The notes beneath the pieces were generated by a model. The model was not told the DNA's origin, did not search any database, and was given only the letters and a program-made list of their open reading frames with translations. DNA of 64,000 bases. Source: Owenia fusiformis (taxonomy: Eukaryota > Annelida > Polychaeta > Sabellida > Oweniidae). Shown here piece by piece: positions 1 through 9,916 of this stretch. The first letter of the stretch is position 1, and each line of letters opens with the position of its first letter. A program made the position numbers and the translations under genes. The stretch is taken from positions 37,136,062 to 37,200,061 of the forward strand of contig CAIIXF020000011.1 of assembly GCA_903813345.2 (NCBI GenBank), written 5' to 3'.

Positions 1-567
1 TTTAGCTTATCAAAAATATTTTGAAACAATAGTGATGTCACTAAGGTAACAAAAACTTTTTGAAAAAAAATGAATTTTTTTTTCGATGTCAATCTTTTTT
101 AAATATGCTAGACTTTCATAAAAAACAATGTTGATTGTCTAACCAAGTTAAAAGGAAGAATAAATTATGTTTTAGATATCATTGTACAATTGGTTTCTAT
201 GAGAACTAATATTTTGAAATGCATTTTTCTCAGAACCATTTTCATGCACTGATAAGTTCATTGTCTCGCTTGTTTATCAACCGATTTTTTTTCGGCAAAT
301 GCATTGGTATTGGTATAAATTGTGGCTAATTAGAAGATATGCGTGACCTCTAAAAGTTGGTTTTAAATAAATTCACAAATTTTGGAACAAAAAGTCTATC
401 AAAATCCACTTTTTGAAATTTAAAAAAAAAGTTTCACATATCACACTTTGATAACATTGGGTAAGACTACAATATAAGCCAAAGTGGTTTAAACTTTACA
501 TGGGGCCTTTCACTGTGGTGATGGCACTTTTTTTAGTTGTCTATGGACATTAATTTTTGTTTTATTT

Positions 568-690
568 AGGGGTAGGGCAGATCGCGACAACAGGGGCATC
601 CCGCTAAAGTAGGCGGGTCACCCAAGGGCAACCTGTACCCCTGAGAAATTCCTCTCAGAACTTTGCTGAGGAGCCAAGCATTACCAAGGC

Positions 691-692
<2 letters not shown>
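568..692. other. GC-rich patch with four nested or consecutive stems; SINE fragment or ncRNA candidate
   Basis: AGGGGTA at 568-574 pairs perfectly with TACCCCT at 636-642. Inside that 75 nt span CCCGC (600-604) pairs with GCGGG (613-617). Immediately downstream CTGAGA (641-646) pairs with TCTCAG (653-658), and GAGCC (671-675) pairs with GGCTC (688-692). The flanks are AT-rich. A 7 bp closing stem, a 5 bp inner stem and 75 nt length recall a tRNA, but there is no canonical T-loop (GGTTCRANYCC) and the inner loop is 8 nt, so I do not call a tRNA. A tRNA-like SINE head or an unrelated structured RNA are both possible. Confidence 0.35.
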
Positions 693-721
<29 letters not shown>

Positions 722-1274
722 ATGGTTACTTATGGGTTTATTGAGCTTTTTATACTTTATGATTTTCATAACATTTGGTGTTCTACAGTTAATATTAGTA
801 ATACTTCTTCAGGACCATTTCTCGGATGGACGTTCAATACCTTCCTATTGACCCATTTTTCTATCAAATATAAATCACTTCTTATTTTGTTATCTTTGTT
901 TTTGAGAGACACTTTTGTTATGAATTGTAATTGTATAAAGTAATTAATTAGCTAAATCTTTCATTTGTTATGTCAAATTGAAACAATATTTATTCCATTT
1001 GAAATAATTAATTTTATTTTTAATAATCTATATATAATGTGAGTTGATGTTACCCAAGCATTTATTTTCTTTATCACTTAGTGCATGGTAATACTAATTA
1101 ATGCTGCTATAGGGATTAAACTAAATAATTTGTTGCCATGGCGAAAATGATCTTGATACGATTAGCGTTATTGCAAGGTTTACCTGGTAAATAATGGTTC
1201 TATCTTTGGCTAAAACTAGTAACAAGTGATAAGAACCTGGAATGTACCTATCAATTCTCCGTGGTTACGAATCC

Positions 1275-1288
1275 GTTACCATAGCAAC
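1275..1288. promoter_or_regulatory. X-box-like (RFX) palindrome
   Basis: GTTACC-AT-AGCAAC fits the RFX X-box consensus GTNRCC-N(0-3)-RGYAAC on both half-sites. It lies in the predicted first intron of the MOLO1-like gene. Similar palindromes occur at 19764, 21552 and 23177, so it may be a dispersed repeat and not a functional site. Confidence 0.3.
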
Positions 1289-1479
1289 CAGAATTCATAC
1301 GGGATGAGATGTATGTAAACACGCAAAAATAGAACTGAATCACATTTTGGTTTCCTTTTGTTTTGTGAAGTGAATGGAAGTAAATAAATTTTATCAAGAT
1401 TAATAATAGTATAATAGTACCAATAATAGTCTATTATGTTTGACCTCCCCCCCCCCTTTTTTTAAAATGTATCGCCCAC

Positions 1480-1684
1480 CTTCTTCATATGAGATAATGT
1501 TTGCTGGATCACAAACCCACGAAGATGCCTTATTTCTCCTGCCACACAATCGTGTCTCATTTCTCATTTGTGGACGGGGGAACTCTGACCGGTGCCATGC
1601 TTCCTTGTCCTTCTTGGGGGAGTCTTGGGCCAGTGTGGACATACACACGGCAAGAAATGCCCCTACTATCAGTAAATGGTTCAT
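1480..1684 (-). CDS. MOLO1-domain secreted or membrane protein, first coding exon (partial)
   Basis: The exon begins at ATG 1684 and ends at a donor (GAAGAAG|gtgggc, phase 1) after 68 codons. Residues 1-20 form a signal peptide (MNHLLIVGAFLAVCMSTLAQ). Then come a Trp-30 ... EFPRP segment, an N-glycosylation sequon (NET, 42-44), and CGR (47-49) ... SSWVCDP (54-60) ..I. This Cys-Gly-Arg / SSWxCDP signature opens the MOLO1 (modulator of levamisole receptor-1, TPM-like) domain found in nematode MOLO-1 and many uncharacterised invertebrate proteins. C. elegans MOLO-1 is an auxiliary subunit that raises levamisole-type acetylcholine receptor activity; that role here is inference. The rest of the domain and any C-terminal transmembrane helix must lie to the left, outside the window. 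A C-tract and T-tract sit just inside the intron. The domain assignment is from memory of the motif, not a search. Confidence 0.7.
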
Positions 1685-3246
1685 CTTAAGTGGTTATCCT
1701 AATACGGTAAATGAGATTCCTGAAAATATTAGAAATCATTGTAAACATGTATGATTGTAAATATGTTAAAACGTTTGTTCCGTCCACCTGTCCAAAGGTT
1801 TCGTCTCTTGGGGATTTGTACACACCCACCTTCCCCGTCAACTATGATTTACGATATAAAAAACACACTTATCTCACGTTATATGTATTTTTATCAAAGA
1901 AAACCTTCCACTCAAAAGGTAAGTTCACTTACCAGCGATAACATGTGAAATACCTTGCACTGGCATGTCAGATGTAACCTTGATCCTATACATAAACTAT
2001 CGTTTATTGAATTAATCATTGAAGTCATTAATATCTCTATTTCTTCACTATGCTTTGATTAAGTTGCATTTTACAACATGTTATATTTATTCCTGCAAAT
2101 TCCGCGCCAAACATTGATATAAAAGCATGTAATTCTATGTACTGACAGGTTAGACTGCACAGATGCTACCAAGGGCTAGGACATTTTAGTTTTTCGCCAT
2201 CATTTTGGATGAGGTTTATACTGATGCATTCTGATACTCATCTTTCTGCCTTCAACTAGAAATATCCTTCTAGAAAAAAGGTTATAGAAGGCCATGATTT
2301 CTCATGATGATACTGATGATATTTAATGAACTTTATCATTATCTCATTAAGGGTTATAACACATTCATTCGTGTATTCATTCATATATACATATGATCTA
2401 TTGTTGCTTGCTCCATCGATTGAAACACATATTGACTCAATGCTTTGTTTTGCTTTTCCATTTCTAAGTTCTAAACACGTTTCTGGATTATTGTTTACGT
2501 AATAAATGGTTCACTTTCTCCGGTTTTATATGTTAAATGTATACAACATTTTTATTTAGGTTAACATACGTTGTTTTTGATTTTTGAAATATTGCCCATG
2601 GTACTTTCTCTGAATGTGCTTTCTCAAATGTAGCTTGGCAAATAAATAACATGAGTTTTGATTTATTTGACTTGTATTTTGATGAAACTATTTAGAGAGT
2701 GCCCTTGATGACTGGCTCACCTCCAAGTGTACAATAAATACTGAAATACCTGGAAGGTTTACATACAGCTGAAAGAATCATCTTCTATAAAAAATATCAG
2801 CTGTATAGCAAACTTCGCCGCGGTTTACTCAACCTCTGATGCCCTTATTTTTGTATTGGTAAATCTAATGTTAAAGTACTGTTGTATGTTTTATTTGAAA
2901 AAATCAGTCATTAATGGAGTAATGGTGTAAGTTCTATATATCATTTTCATTATCATCAATCATTATCAATTAGTTTTTTCACATTTTTAATAGTTTATCT
3001 GAATTTTTCAATAGTCGTCTTACATGAAGACTTTGGACCCCCTCCCCGTTTTCATCTTGATTCTCAAGGTTTTAGTTGCTCCAACTTCACCTTGTTATAA
3101 CCACTTGGAATTCGAAGATGCTCCGTTTCCTTATCTCCATCTGTGGATGTTTGAGAGAGCTCAATTAGCAAGACCAAGAATTTGAGTGAATGATTAAAAA
3201 ACATTCAAAATGCAAAATGAATGTATGTCAAACCTTATATTTTGTC

Positions 3247-3344
3247 AAGTCTCTTGCCACACAATCTACTTCACCGCCACCGCCTTATGGCTCAGATGAG
3301 GTGTGTAAGGGAGGGGGTGGTGGTAAAGGGCTTGAAGCAAGACG
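3247..3344. mobile_element. C-rich snapback MITE, copy a
   Basis: The left arm starts AAGTCTCTTGCC and runs into a C/ACC-rich stretch. The right arm is G/GGT-rich and ends CTTGAAGCAAGAC, so the two arms are imperfect inverted repeats around a short loop near 3290-3303. The same design is at 8900-9018, 40577-40654, 49590-49688 and 53324-53422. Confidence 0.55.
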
Positions 3345-3769
3345 TTCACCAAACACGTAAACAGGTGAAGGAAGTTGAATGACTGGACCTCATACACATG
3401 TTCCCCAAGTATGAATATTGTGGAAGATATTTGGGGAAGTTGTGTTGATTTGTAACAAAATGAGAAAAATAATTAAAGGCTCTTTCCAGAGGTACACATT
3501 GAACTTATCCATTCTTGAAACTGATAATTAAACAAGCACTCGTGATTCATCTTACTTATCTGAGATGGGTAACTATATGAAACTACTGAATGGTCGTCCT
3601 TAAATAAATATACTTTGAATGTTTTGACATACGTGGTGTGTTAATTTATGAAACATGTACTTGTCCTGCCTGAGGTTAACTGATATTATTTTTATACACT
3701 TCGATTATGAACTGCACATCTGTTGATGGTCACCACTGGTCATATGGTTGATACAGTTAGACCTGTCTG

Positions 3770-3860
3770 AGTGAACACCTCTCTCAGGTGAACAACTATG
3801 TCTAGTGAACACCCTTCTCAGCACGTGAACACATTTTTGTGACTTCATAGGTGTTCACTG
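3770..3860. repeat. Cluster of GTGAACA motifs
   Basis: Four direct GTGAACA(C/A) motifs, starting near 3772, and one inverted GTGTTCAC lie within about 90 bp. The spacing is irregular. It could be the end of a dispersed element or a set of binding half-sites; the sequence alone does not decide. Confidence 0.4.
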
Positions 3861-4821
3861 TATACAGGTTTTGCTGTAGTTAACGTAAAAAACAAGTACA
3901 CAAATATTTATCTGTTTTATATATAATTCCAGAGGGAATTTTATTGTCCCCCCTCCCCCAATAGTTTGAATTTGCTTCTTTAAAAGAAACCTTCATCTAC
4001 CTAATAACAAGGCTCTGAAACTCCTACCCCCCCCCCGGTTATCCAATATCGCCTTTAAAATAGGAACTGCATTAAAAACACATGAGATCCTATCTTTACT
4101 ACCCAACATATACTTTTGACCTTCTCTCACTGATAGACTTTTTGTTTATGAGTAAGTTTGTTTCTATTGTTATTGTTTAATTCTCGTCTTGTAAGAACTT
4201 TTAGCAGCGCCACACTTGTTTTCTGAGGGTGAGCCTGCCGTATTCAACTATATCCTCATATTCCACTTGAACCAATCCCAGTCTCCCATAACGATTCATG
4301 TATCCGAAATAATTCCTCCGGAGTCTTTCAATCTCTCTACTTACCGTTTTTATGAATATAATATCAAACGTTGATTCCAGTTCAGCGACCGATATCCAAA
4401 AGTACTCAACTGTTTCTTATATTCAATCCTCACATATCTTTTCATAGAGAGTGGGCGATTTAGTCTGTTTTAACTCCGATTCGATCGTACTTTGCCGCTG
4501 CTTGTGGTTATAAACGGATTGAGGTAAACAAGAGAGGAAATGTTTAGTATGAATTGCTATTCTATATTAGCACCAAACTACACTATGAACGCTACTCCTA
4601 CTTAAACATATAAGTTCAACTATTGCCGGCTTGTACATCCTCGTTAAATCAACATTTCAGTTGAATCAGTCATCTTAACTTTTTATAAAAAGTTTCATGC
4701 TGGCATTGAACAATAAAGCATTTACTTTTGTATTTTGTATAAAACGAATCATAATGCTATTGATAGACACGGCAAATTGTGATTTTTGTGTAAGCGTGAA
4801 AAAGTACTTTTAGATTTTTCC

Positions 4822-4907
4822 TACCCTGCGCGCAGTCTAGTCATAAAGTACCTTTATCAAGACGAAGCTCTCTTTTAAGAAGCGTAGTCAAACGAATGCA
4901 AAGGGTA
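4822..4907 (-). mobile_element. TACCCT-type MITE, copy 1 (86 bp)
   Basis: On the minus strand it begins TACCCTTTGCATTCGTTTGA and ends GCGCGCAGGGTA. Copies at 15317-15400 and 44107-44190 share the same ends and the core TAAAAGAGAGCT. The terminal TACCCT/AGGGTA inverted repeat and apparent TA target duplication suggest a Tc1/mariner-mobilised MITE. Confidence 0.7.
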
Positions 4908-4954
4908 GATTTTTCCAAGTCCATCTTCACGATTTAAGAGACTCTTGGTTTTGT

Positions 4955-5010
4955 TTTTGTCTCTTTGTTTGTCTGTTTGTTTGTTTGTTAGATTGATTGA
5001 TTGATTGTTT
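4955..5010 (+). repeat. (TTTG)n and (ATTG)n microsatellite
   Basis: Runs of TTTG followed by about four ATTG units, downstream of the CFAP90 stop codon. Confidence 0.75.
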
Positions 5011-5220
5011 GAAAATACATTTTAGTTCACTTCGAAGTACACTTTCATATGAAAAACTGCTAAACTAAAACACCAGGAAACAAAATATATTTCAGTGAGA
5101 CGATAAACTATAGTTTTAATTCATTAATACAAATATGTATTCTAAGTATCAACATTTAGATTAAAAAAAACATTTAGAATATAAGGTTAATAGATTCAGT
5201 TCAACTTGGAAATGCAATTA

Positions 5221-6166
5221 TTATTCAGTTGGTGATAGATTTGTTCCTCTAGTTCTATAGAAGCCTTTGATTAGTTTCTCAACTCTGGCGTATTGTCTGC
5301 TAGGTTTCTCTAGGGGCATCCTCTCAACGAGACGACCATACGCTGATGAGGACAACACGGGGATCGTTCGTGACGACTCCTGGAGAAAGATCAATTGATA
5401 ATAAATAAATAAATAAAATAAATAAATAAACATAATTATTCGTTAATAAAGTCTAGGATGAAGCAGAGACACATAAAACATGTTTTATATGTCTCTGAGG
5501 AAAGGAAATTCTAACGTTCAATTCATAATTTTTGCCACTTTTTGAGTTCGAGATATTTTGGAAAATTCAAGTCTAATTCATCCCTACATTTTGGTTAATT
5601 TTCCCAAAACAAATGCTCATCATTTCTGCAGTACAGTAGCGCTATTTTTAAAATGAGGTAAAAAGTTAAGCCCGCAATTCCAAGAGCCTATTTGCTTTAC
5701 TAACTCTTATGTTCTACCTCTGAATGGACATCTACACTTAGAAGTCCTCTTCTGTCGTCTCTGTGTATCCTGCTATCGTAACCATGTTGGATGTGAAACA
5801 TTCTATCGTAGGTTGACGTTTCTTCATGCTGAAAATAAAATTACATATTTCAAAATGGTTAAAATTAACAATTATTCAGACAAGCGGTTTTATTTCCATT
5901 GTAAAATTTGAAAAGGATGAGAAAAATTCAGAATGATTTTTAAAGTTGCACGAAATGATAGGAGAAAGTGACGTTGTAGAATATTTACGTGAAAAGGCAT
6001 GTACGTAATCCATCTCCTCACAGTGAATAATAATCACCTCCCCCTCCCCCTTATCCCGTTGCACTGGATAGTCCCCCCCCCCCCCCCCCCCCCCTATTAC
6101 TATGATTGTAGAGTAGAGGGAACTTGCCACTAGTCGTGCCCTTTGCTTCCCCAGGGATTGAGCCAT
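5221..6166 (-). CDS. CFAP90: Cilia- and flagella-associated protein 90
   Basis: Two exons are well supported. The last exon (5221-5379, acceptor ctccag|GAG, 52 codons plus TAA) reads ESSRTIPVLSSSAYGRLVE... then a FYR motif. The exon before it (5718-5828, 37 codons, phase 0 at both ends) reads HEETSTYDRMFHIQHGYD followed by RIHRDDRRG. Both match the CFAP90 (C5orf49) pattern: TYDxxFHxxxGYxxxxHRDDR, then PVLxSSxYGx, then a GFYR or DFYR tail. The proposed first exon is 6101-6166 (MAQSLGKQRARLVASSLYST, donor ATA|gtaata, phase 0). It joins in frame, giving 111 aa, but it lacks the Pro/Arg-rich segment I expect near the N-terminus, so a middle exon may be missing. CFAP90 is a small protein of ciliary doublet microtubules. 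The gene shares its promoter with ELP6. Intron 1 carries a 21 bp poly-C tract. Confidence 0.8.
5399..5432 (+). repeat. (AAAT)n microsatellite in a CFAP90 intron
   Basis: About eight AAAT-type units lie roughly 20 bp upstream (in transcript sense) of the last CFAP90 exon. On the transcribed strand this is a T-rich run close to the acceptor's polypyrimidine region. Confidence 0.7.
6074..6094 (+). repeat. Poly-C tract, 21 bp
   Basis: An uninterrupted C run in the first CFAP90 intron (poly-G in the transcript), six bases downstream of the proposed donor. Confidence 0.85.
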
Positions 6167-6834
6167 CGTTGAGGTAATTACTCAGATGCGAGTAGGTAGT
6201 TACCATTTTCGCCACCAGGTGGCTGATTCGGGCGAATTAACATGGCAGGGTATTACAAAATTCCCTTAAACTTGAATATGCATCAGTTTTAGTGGTTCAC
6301 GTTTCATATTACCCTTATGTATCTGATATTCATACAAATTAGAATATGTCCAAGAAAAGAAAATATTATCCGCCCAACACAAGAAAAAATATTTCACTTT
6401 TTGTGGTTTTACAACATGGGGTCTATTGGGAATCTCCCCGAACTAGAAGTCACATTTTCAAAGAAGATTAAATTTTCAAAGTTGATTAACTCTTTTCAAA
6501 ACCACATTTCTAAATGTAATTTTACATGTAGATTCCAAATATGATATCAGTTTGACTGAATTGTGAATTTTTAATGACGTAAATCAAGATTAGACCTCGC
6601 CTGCCTCCAAACTAGCCAAGCCCATGGATGGTGTGATATAAAATACAACTACCGAGCCCGGGTTTGAAAATAGAAAATAAGTACAGTTTCGTACAGTGCA
6701 CCCAGCGTAATCCCGCTCACGCCTCACTTCCGGATAGTGAAACTGACAAAATAATATAAATATATTCTGTGATTCTCACTAATAGTGACTGTTTTATTTA
6801 ACATTTGATATTCTGACAGATACGGGATATAACA
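6167..6834. promoter_or_regulatory. Divergent promoter between CFAP90 and ELP6
   Basis: 668 bp separates the proposed CFAP90 start (minus) and the ELP6 start (plus). At 6725-6733, about 100 bp before the ELP6 ATG, CACTTCCGG is a perfect ETS/GABP-type site, embedded in a short GC-richer patch (6640-6735). No TATA box is obvious. This fits a TATA-less housekeeping-type bidirectional promoter. Transcription starts are not visible from sequence. Confidence 0.45.
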
Positions 6835-8680
6835 ATGTTTCCGGAACTTCAAGAAATTATCGATTTGGACCTAACTTCACTCCGAAATGGCAATCTGATT
6901 TTGATGTCAGAAAATGGTTTGGATGCCAGTTTCTTGATCCATCATTTCCTCTCATATTTCTTGAAGAATAAGTGTAATGTATGTTTTGTTGGATTCTGCC
7001 AGACATTTGGACATTATAACACAGTGGCACAGAAGCTTGGAACAAATTTAAATGTTGCGAAACAGAATGGACAGTTGGTTTTTATAGAGGCGCTCAAGAC
7101 AACAACTCAGAATCTTGTAACACCATCAAACAATCCATTTGATTGCATTGATAAAGAACTTTCAATACAAAGTATTTATGAGCTTATAAAATCTGCAGTT
7201 GAGAATCTACAGCAGTCATCAAAAACACCAACTCTGATCTTATTCGACAACCTAAGTATAATGCAGTATGTCGGAGTCGAAACACTTCATATTGTCTCCC
7301 TTGTTCAATATCTAAGAACCTGTAAAACCTTCGAAAACACAACAATAGCAGCTATGGTAACAAATGATCAGAACATTGATGATGAAGATGCATCGTTGCT
7401 ATGGAAACATCTGTGTCACCATAGTGATCTCACGATTGAAGCAAATTGTCTTCCCAGTGGCTATTTGAAAGAAGTTCATGGAGAAGTATGTAATATGAGA
7501 AAGTTATCTTTATAAGTACGAATATCAGTTTTATATTATAGATGAGGTTCATCCCATTATAACTTTCAAAACATATTTTTGACCAAAAATATGGATGTGA
7601 TGATAATTATTAGTTGGTGAACACACACTGTACTAATGGATGTAATACTGAATAACATCAAATTATTCTACAATGAAATAAATATTAATGATGTTACTGT
7701 TACTCCACTAATATTGATATCATGAATGTTATCTTACCATGGTTTTGACAGATCATCCCAGTGCTGTTTGATTAATAACTGTAACTACTTTATCATATAC
7801 ATGACTATACTATTTTTCAGTTGCTGTCCGACAGTCGAAAAATCCATTTATTTTCTCATTTGGCCATATTCCTAAGTTTTACCCCCATATATAATAAATT
7901 TGGTCCATGACTTATCTACACCTCCTACCTTTCGTCAGAGAGCTGAGTAGAATGATGTCAAATTACATTTTCTTCTTCCTAATCCTCTAAATTTCAAAAT
8001 GGTGGATGATTCAAAAAAATTACATAACATGACAAGTCATTATATTTTGTAAACCTGACCATCATACTTGAGATTATTAATTACATTTATAACATCATGT
8101 GAAATTACATATGTTTAGAATAGTTTGTTAACTGGATTATCACATTTGAATCTGTTTATTTATTATTTTGGATATTTATCACCACTTCAAAAATTTAACC
8201 ATAGTTCAGTCATGGAATTCATGGAATTCTAGCAAATTCTTGGAATCTGACGTCACTTGAAAAGAGGGTGAGGAGAAACTTTTCTCAAGAAAATGACCGA
8301 GTTTCTTACTGCATTTGGATCCAATTTCAAGAATCTGCCTACTGACTAAGCGAATAGGCACACATTTGACTTCAAAAAATAAGTCATGTAATTGTAAATA
8401 TGACAAATGATTTGATTGAGGCATTTGAACTTCTTCTAAAAATTGATTTTTCGACTGTCGGACAGCAAGTGAAAAATATTTTAGTTTTTCATTACATATC
8501 TGCCACTCAAACTATGCTACATCTATACTGTATATTAATTTTCCATTTCAGATAATTGCAAAATGGAAGGATCCTCTAGGACTGGCAAAATCGGCAAGAA
8601 AACCTCAATCTGCCCAATACAGAATTAAGGACAAAAATGTGACTTTCTTTGCAAAAGGGACATCCAAAATGGTTTTGTGA
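6835..8680 (+). CDS. ELP6: Elongator complex protein 6
   Basis: There are two coding exons: 6835-7485 (donor GAA|gtatgt) and 8552-8680 (acceptor ttccatttcag|ATA), joined in phase 0 to give 259 aa; human ELP6 is about 266 aa. Diagnostic stretches are the start MFPELQEI, FLIHHFLSYFLK (residues 34-45), VCFVGFCQTFGHYN, AQKLG, QLVFIEAL, LILFDNLS, and in exon 2 the C-terminal YRIKDKNVTFFAKGTSKMVL, which parallels the human YKIQDKSVSFFAKG tail. ELP6 forms the RecA-like ELP4-ELP5-ELP6 hexamer of Elongator, which binds tRNA and supports wobble-uridine (mcm5/cm5 U34) modification. As expected for ELP6 there is no Walker A motif. The single intron (1066 bp) contains a MITE-like element. The gene is convergent with the minus-strand gene at 9077-9916. 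Confidence 0.95.
7811..8478. mobile_element. Inverted-repeat element in the ELP6 intron (668 bp)
   Basis: The left end (7811-7844) and right end (8445-8478) are inverted copies differing at about one position over ~33 bp. Each contains GCTGTCCGACAGTCGAAAAAT, whose CTGTC-C-GACAG core is itself a small palindrome. The ends start TATTTTTCA, with TA on both flanks as a possible target duplication. Subterminal regions keep patches of inverted similarity (for example CATGACTTAT against ATAAGTCATG), so it may be an eroded foldback. No transposase frame is present. Confidence 0.7.
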
Positions 8681-8746
8681 ATCAATTATCTTCATTATGT
8701 GTCTGTTCTATTATCTTGTATAGGAACATTCAACAAATAAGCAAGG

Positions 8747-8752
8747 AATAAA
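8747..8752 (+). terminator. Poly(A) signal of ELP6
   Basis: AATAAA lies 67 bp after the ELP6 stop codon, the first canonical signal downstream. Confidence 0.65.
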
Positions 8753-8899
8753 ATTTATGCTTTAGAGTGTGTAAGCTTATCAATATGGCTAGAGCAGCTA
8801 GAGTGAATACAGAAGCCAGTACAAACTACCTGTCTTATTCCAACATGAAATCCAAGTCAACCCCCACCGTAGGTTGTTGCAAAACTAGCTCCTGTCTTC

Positions 8900-9018
8900 C
8901 TGTCTTGCAATAAGTCATTGACCCCCCCCCCCCCCCCCCCCCCCCCCCGCTTAATCTCCACATAAATAAGTGAGCTGTTTAGAAGTGGGGAGGGGGAAGT
9001 CACAAAGGCTTTAAGACT
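8900..9018. mobile_element. C-rich snapback MITE, copy b, with 27 bp poly-C
   Basis: The left arm TGTCTTGCAATAAGTCATTGA runs into poly-C (8922-8948). The right arm is GTGGGGAGGGGGAAGTCACAAAGGCTTTAAGACTT. The arms are imperfect inverted repeats of the C-rich snapback family. It lies between the convergent 3' ends of ELP6 and the minus-strand gene. Confidence 0.5.
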
Positions 9019-9076
9019 TAAGAACCGAATTTTAGAATAAGCCTTGCTTGAATACTCACGACAAAACGATGTTTTG

Positions 9077-9916
9077 TTACATTACCTTTCTCCCTGAATT
9101 GAAATAATTCATCCTCTGCTGTTCTCTTTCAGCTTTTGTCCACTGTTTCATACCAGGCCATTCTTTTGTACCATCTCCCTTTCTAGCCAAGTGTTCCTTG
9201 TTGAGTCTCATCTCCCCCTGTTGATTGACCAATCATATTAAAGTTTTAGTCAGTCTTAAATTTCAAATGAAAGAAAAGTCTCAATACCTATAGTAGCCAA
9301 AAAGAAGAGAAATGTTCATAACTGAAAGATTTATACCTTAACATATTCTTTCCAATGACCAGTGTTCTCTGCTGGTGACCGCTCTTTCATTCCATTATTA
9401 GACATTCTGGCTCCTTCTCCTGGGTACGACATTGTGGAGAAATAATTTGGTGCTGCAATAACATGTGTCCCATAAATAGTACATTTTGAGAGGGCTAGTA
9501 TAAAGGGCTAGTATAGAGGGTATAAAGAGTGGAACAAAGATGTTGATCATTTTGTTCAAAACTTTGACATGATGACCCCTCCCCCTGAGATGCTTATTTT
9601 TAATAAATCCAAGTTAGTCCCTTGGTAAATTCTTCCTCAAAATATTAATGACTTTACAGAGTACCATCTCACCTTTAACTTGAGATTGTTTACCAGTTTT
9701 TGATTGTTTCTGATAACTAACATCAACTGGATTTTTGGTGAGTTGTGCATTGTTCATACTGACTACACTTTGAAAATTTTGTAAATTTAAAGTTGGTTCA
9801 TGTTGTAAGTATGTAATGACCTTAGGTTCAGTATTGTCAAATGAGACTTTTTTCTCCTTAACATTAATGCCAGCATGCCGTTTAACTTTTTTCATATCGG
9901 AAACAAATTGATTCAT
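9077..9916 (-). CDS. Unrecognised small protein, three exons
   Basis: I do not recognise this gene. Exons: 9673-9916 (from ATG 9916; donor AAAG|gtgaga, phase 1), 9337-9452 (acceptor ttattgcag; donor AAG|gtataa, phase 0) and 9077-9217 (acceptor tcaacag; TAA at 9077-9079). The three join in frame to ~166 aa. The N-terminal third is Lys/Gln-rich. The C-terminal two exons look conserved: NYFSTMSYPGEGARMS, then GHWKEYVKGEMRLN, ARKGDGTKEWPGMKQW and AEREQQRMNYFNSGRK. There are no Cys pairs or membrane segments; it is basic and probably intracellular. Uncertainties: upstream ATGs at 10064 and 10087 start short frames that stop before 9916, so a further 5' exon is possible. The last exon could also splice at AAG|gtaatg just before its stop, adding a distal exon. 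Sharing a CRE promoter with the next gene suggests testis or ciliated-cell expression (inference). Confidence 0.6.

Larger units (their letters stand above)
1..1479. other. Non-coding sequence left of (and within intron 1 of) the MOLO1-like gene
   Basis: AT-rich sequence with no exon I can support on either strand. If the minus-strand MOLO1-like gene continues past the left edge, this is its first intron. It contains the structured patch at 568-692, an X-box-like palindrome at 1275-1288 and a C-tract followed by a T-tract at about 1446-1464. Confidence 0.5.
1690..5220. other. Intergenic, repeat-bearing, no gene seen
   Basis: This 3.5 kb lies between the MOLO1-like first exon and the 3' end of CFAP90. 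I see no exon with credible splice sites. It contains a C-rich snapback element (3247-3344), a GTGAACA motif cluster (about 3770-3860), a TACCCT-type MITE (4822-4907) and (TTTG)n/(ATTG)n microsatellites. The 5' part should hold the MOLO1-like promoter, but no clear core element is visible. Confidence 0.5.

Noticed and set aside
568-642. tRNA gene
   Set aside because: Acceptor-like stem present, but no T-loop or B-box consensus, and an 8 nt anticodon-like loop.
8206-8424. 72-codon minus-strand frame inside the ELP6 intron
   Set aside because: It lies wholly within the inverted-repeat element and shows no transposase or other motif.
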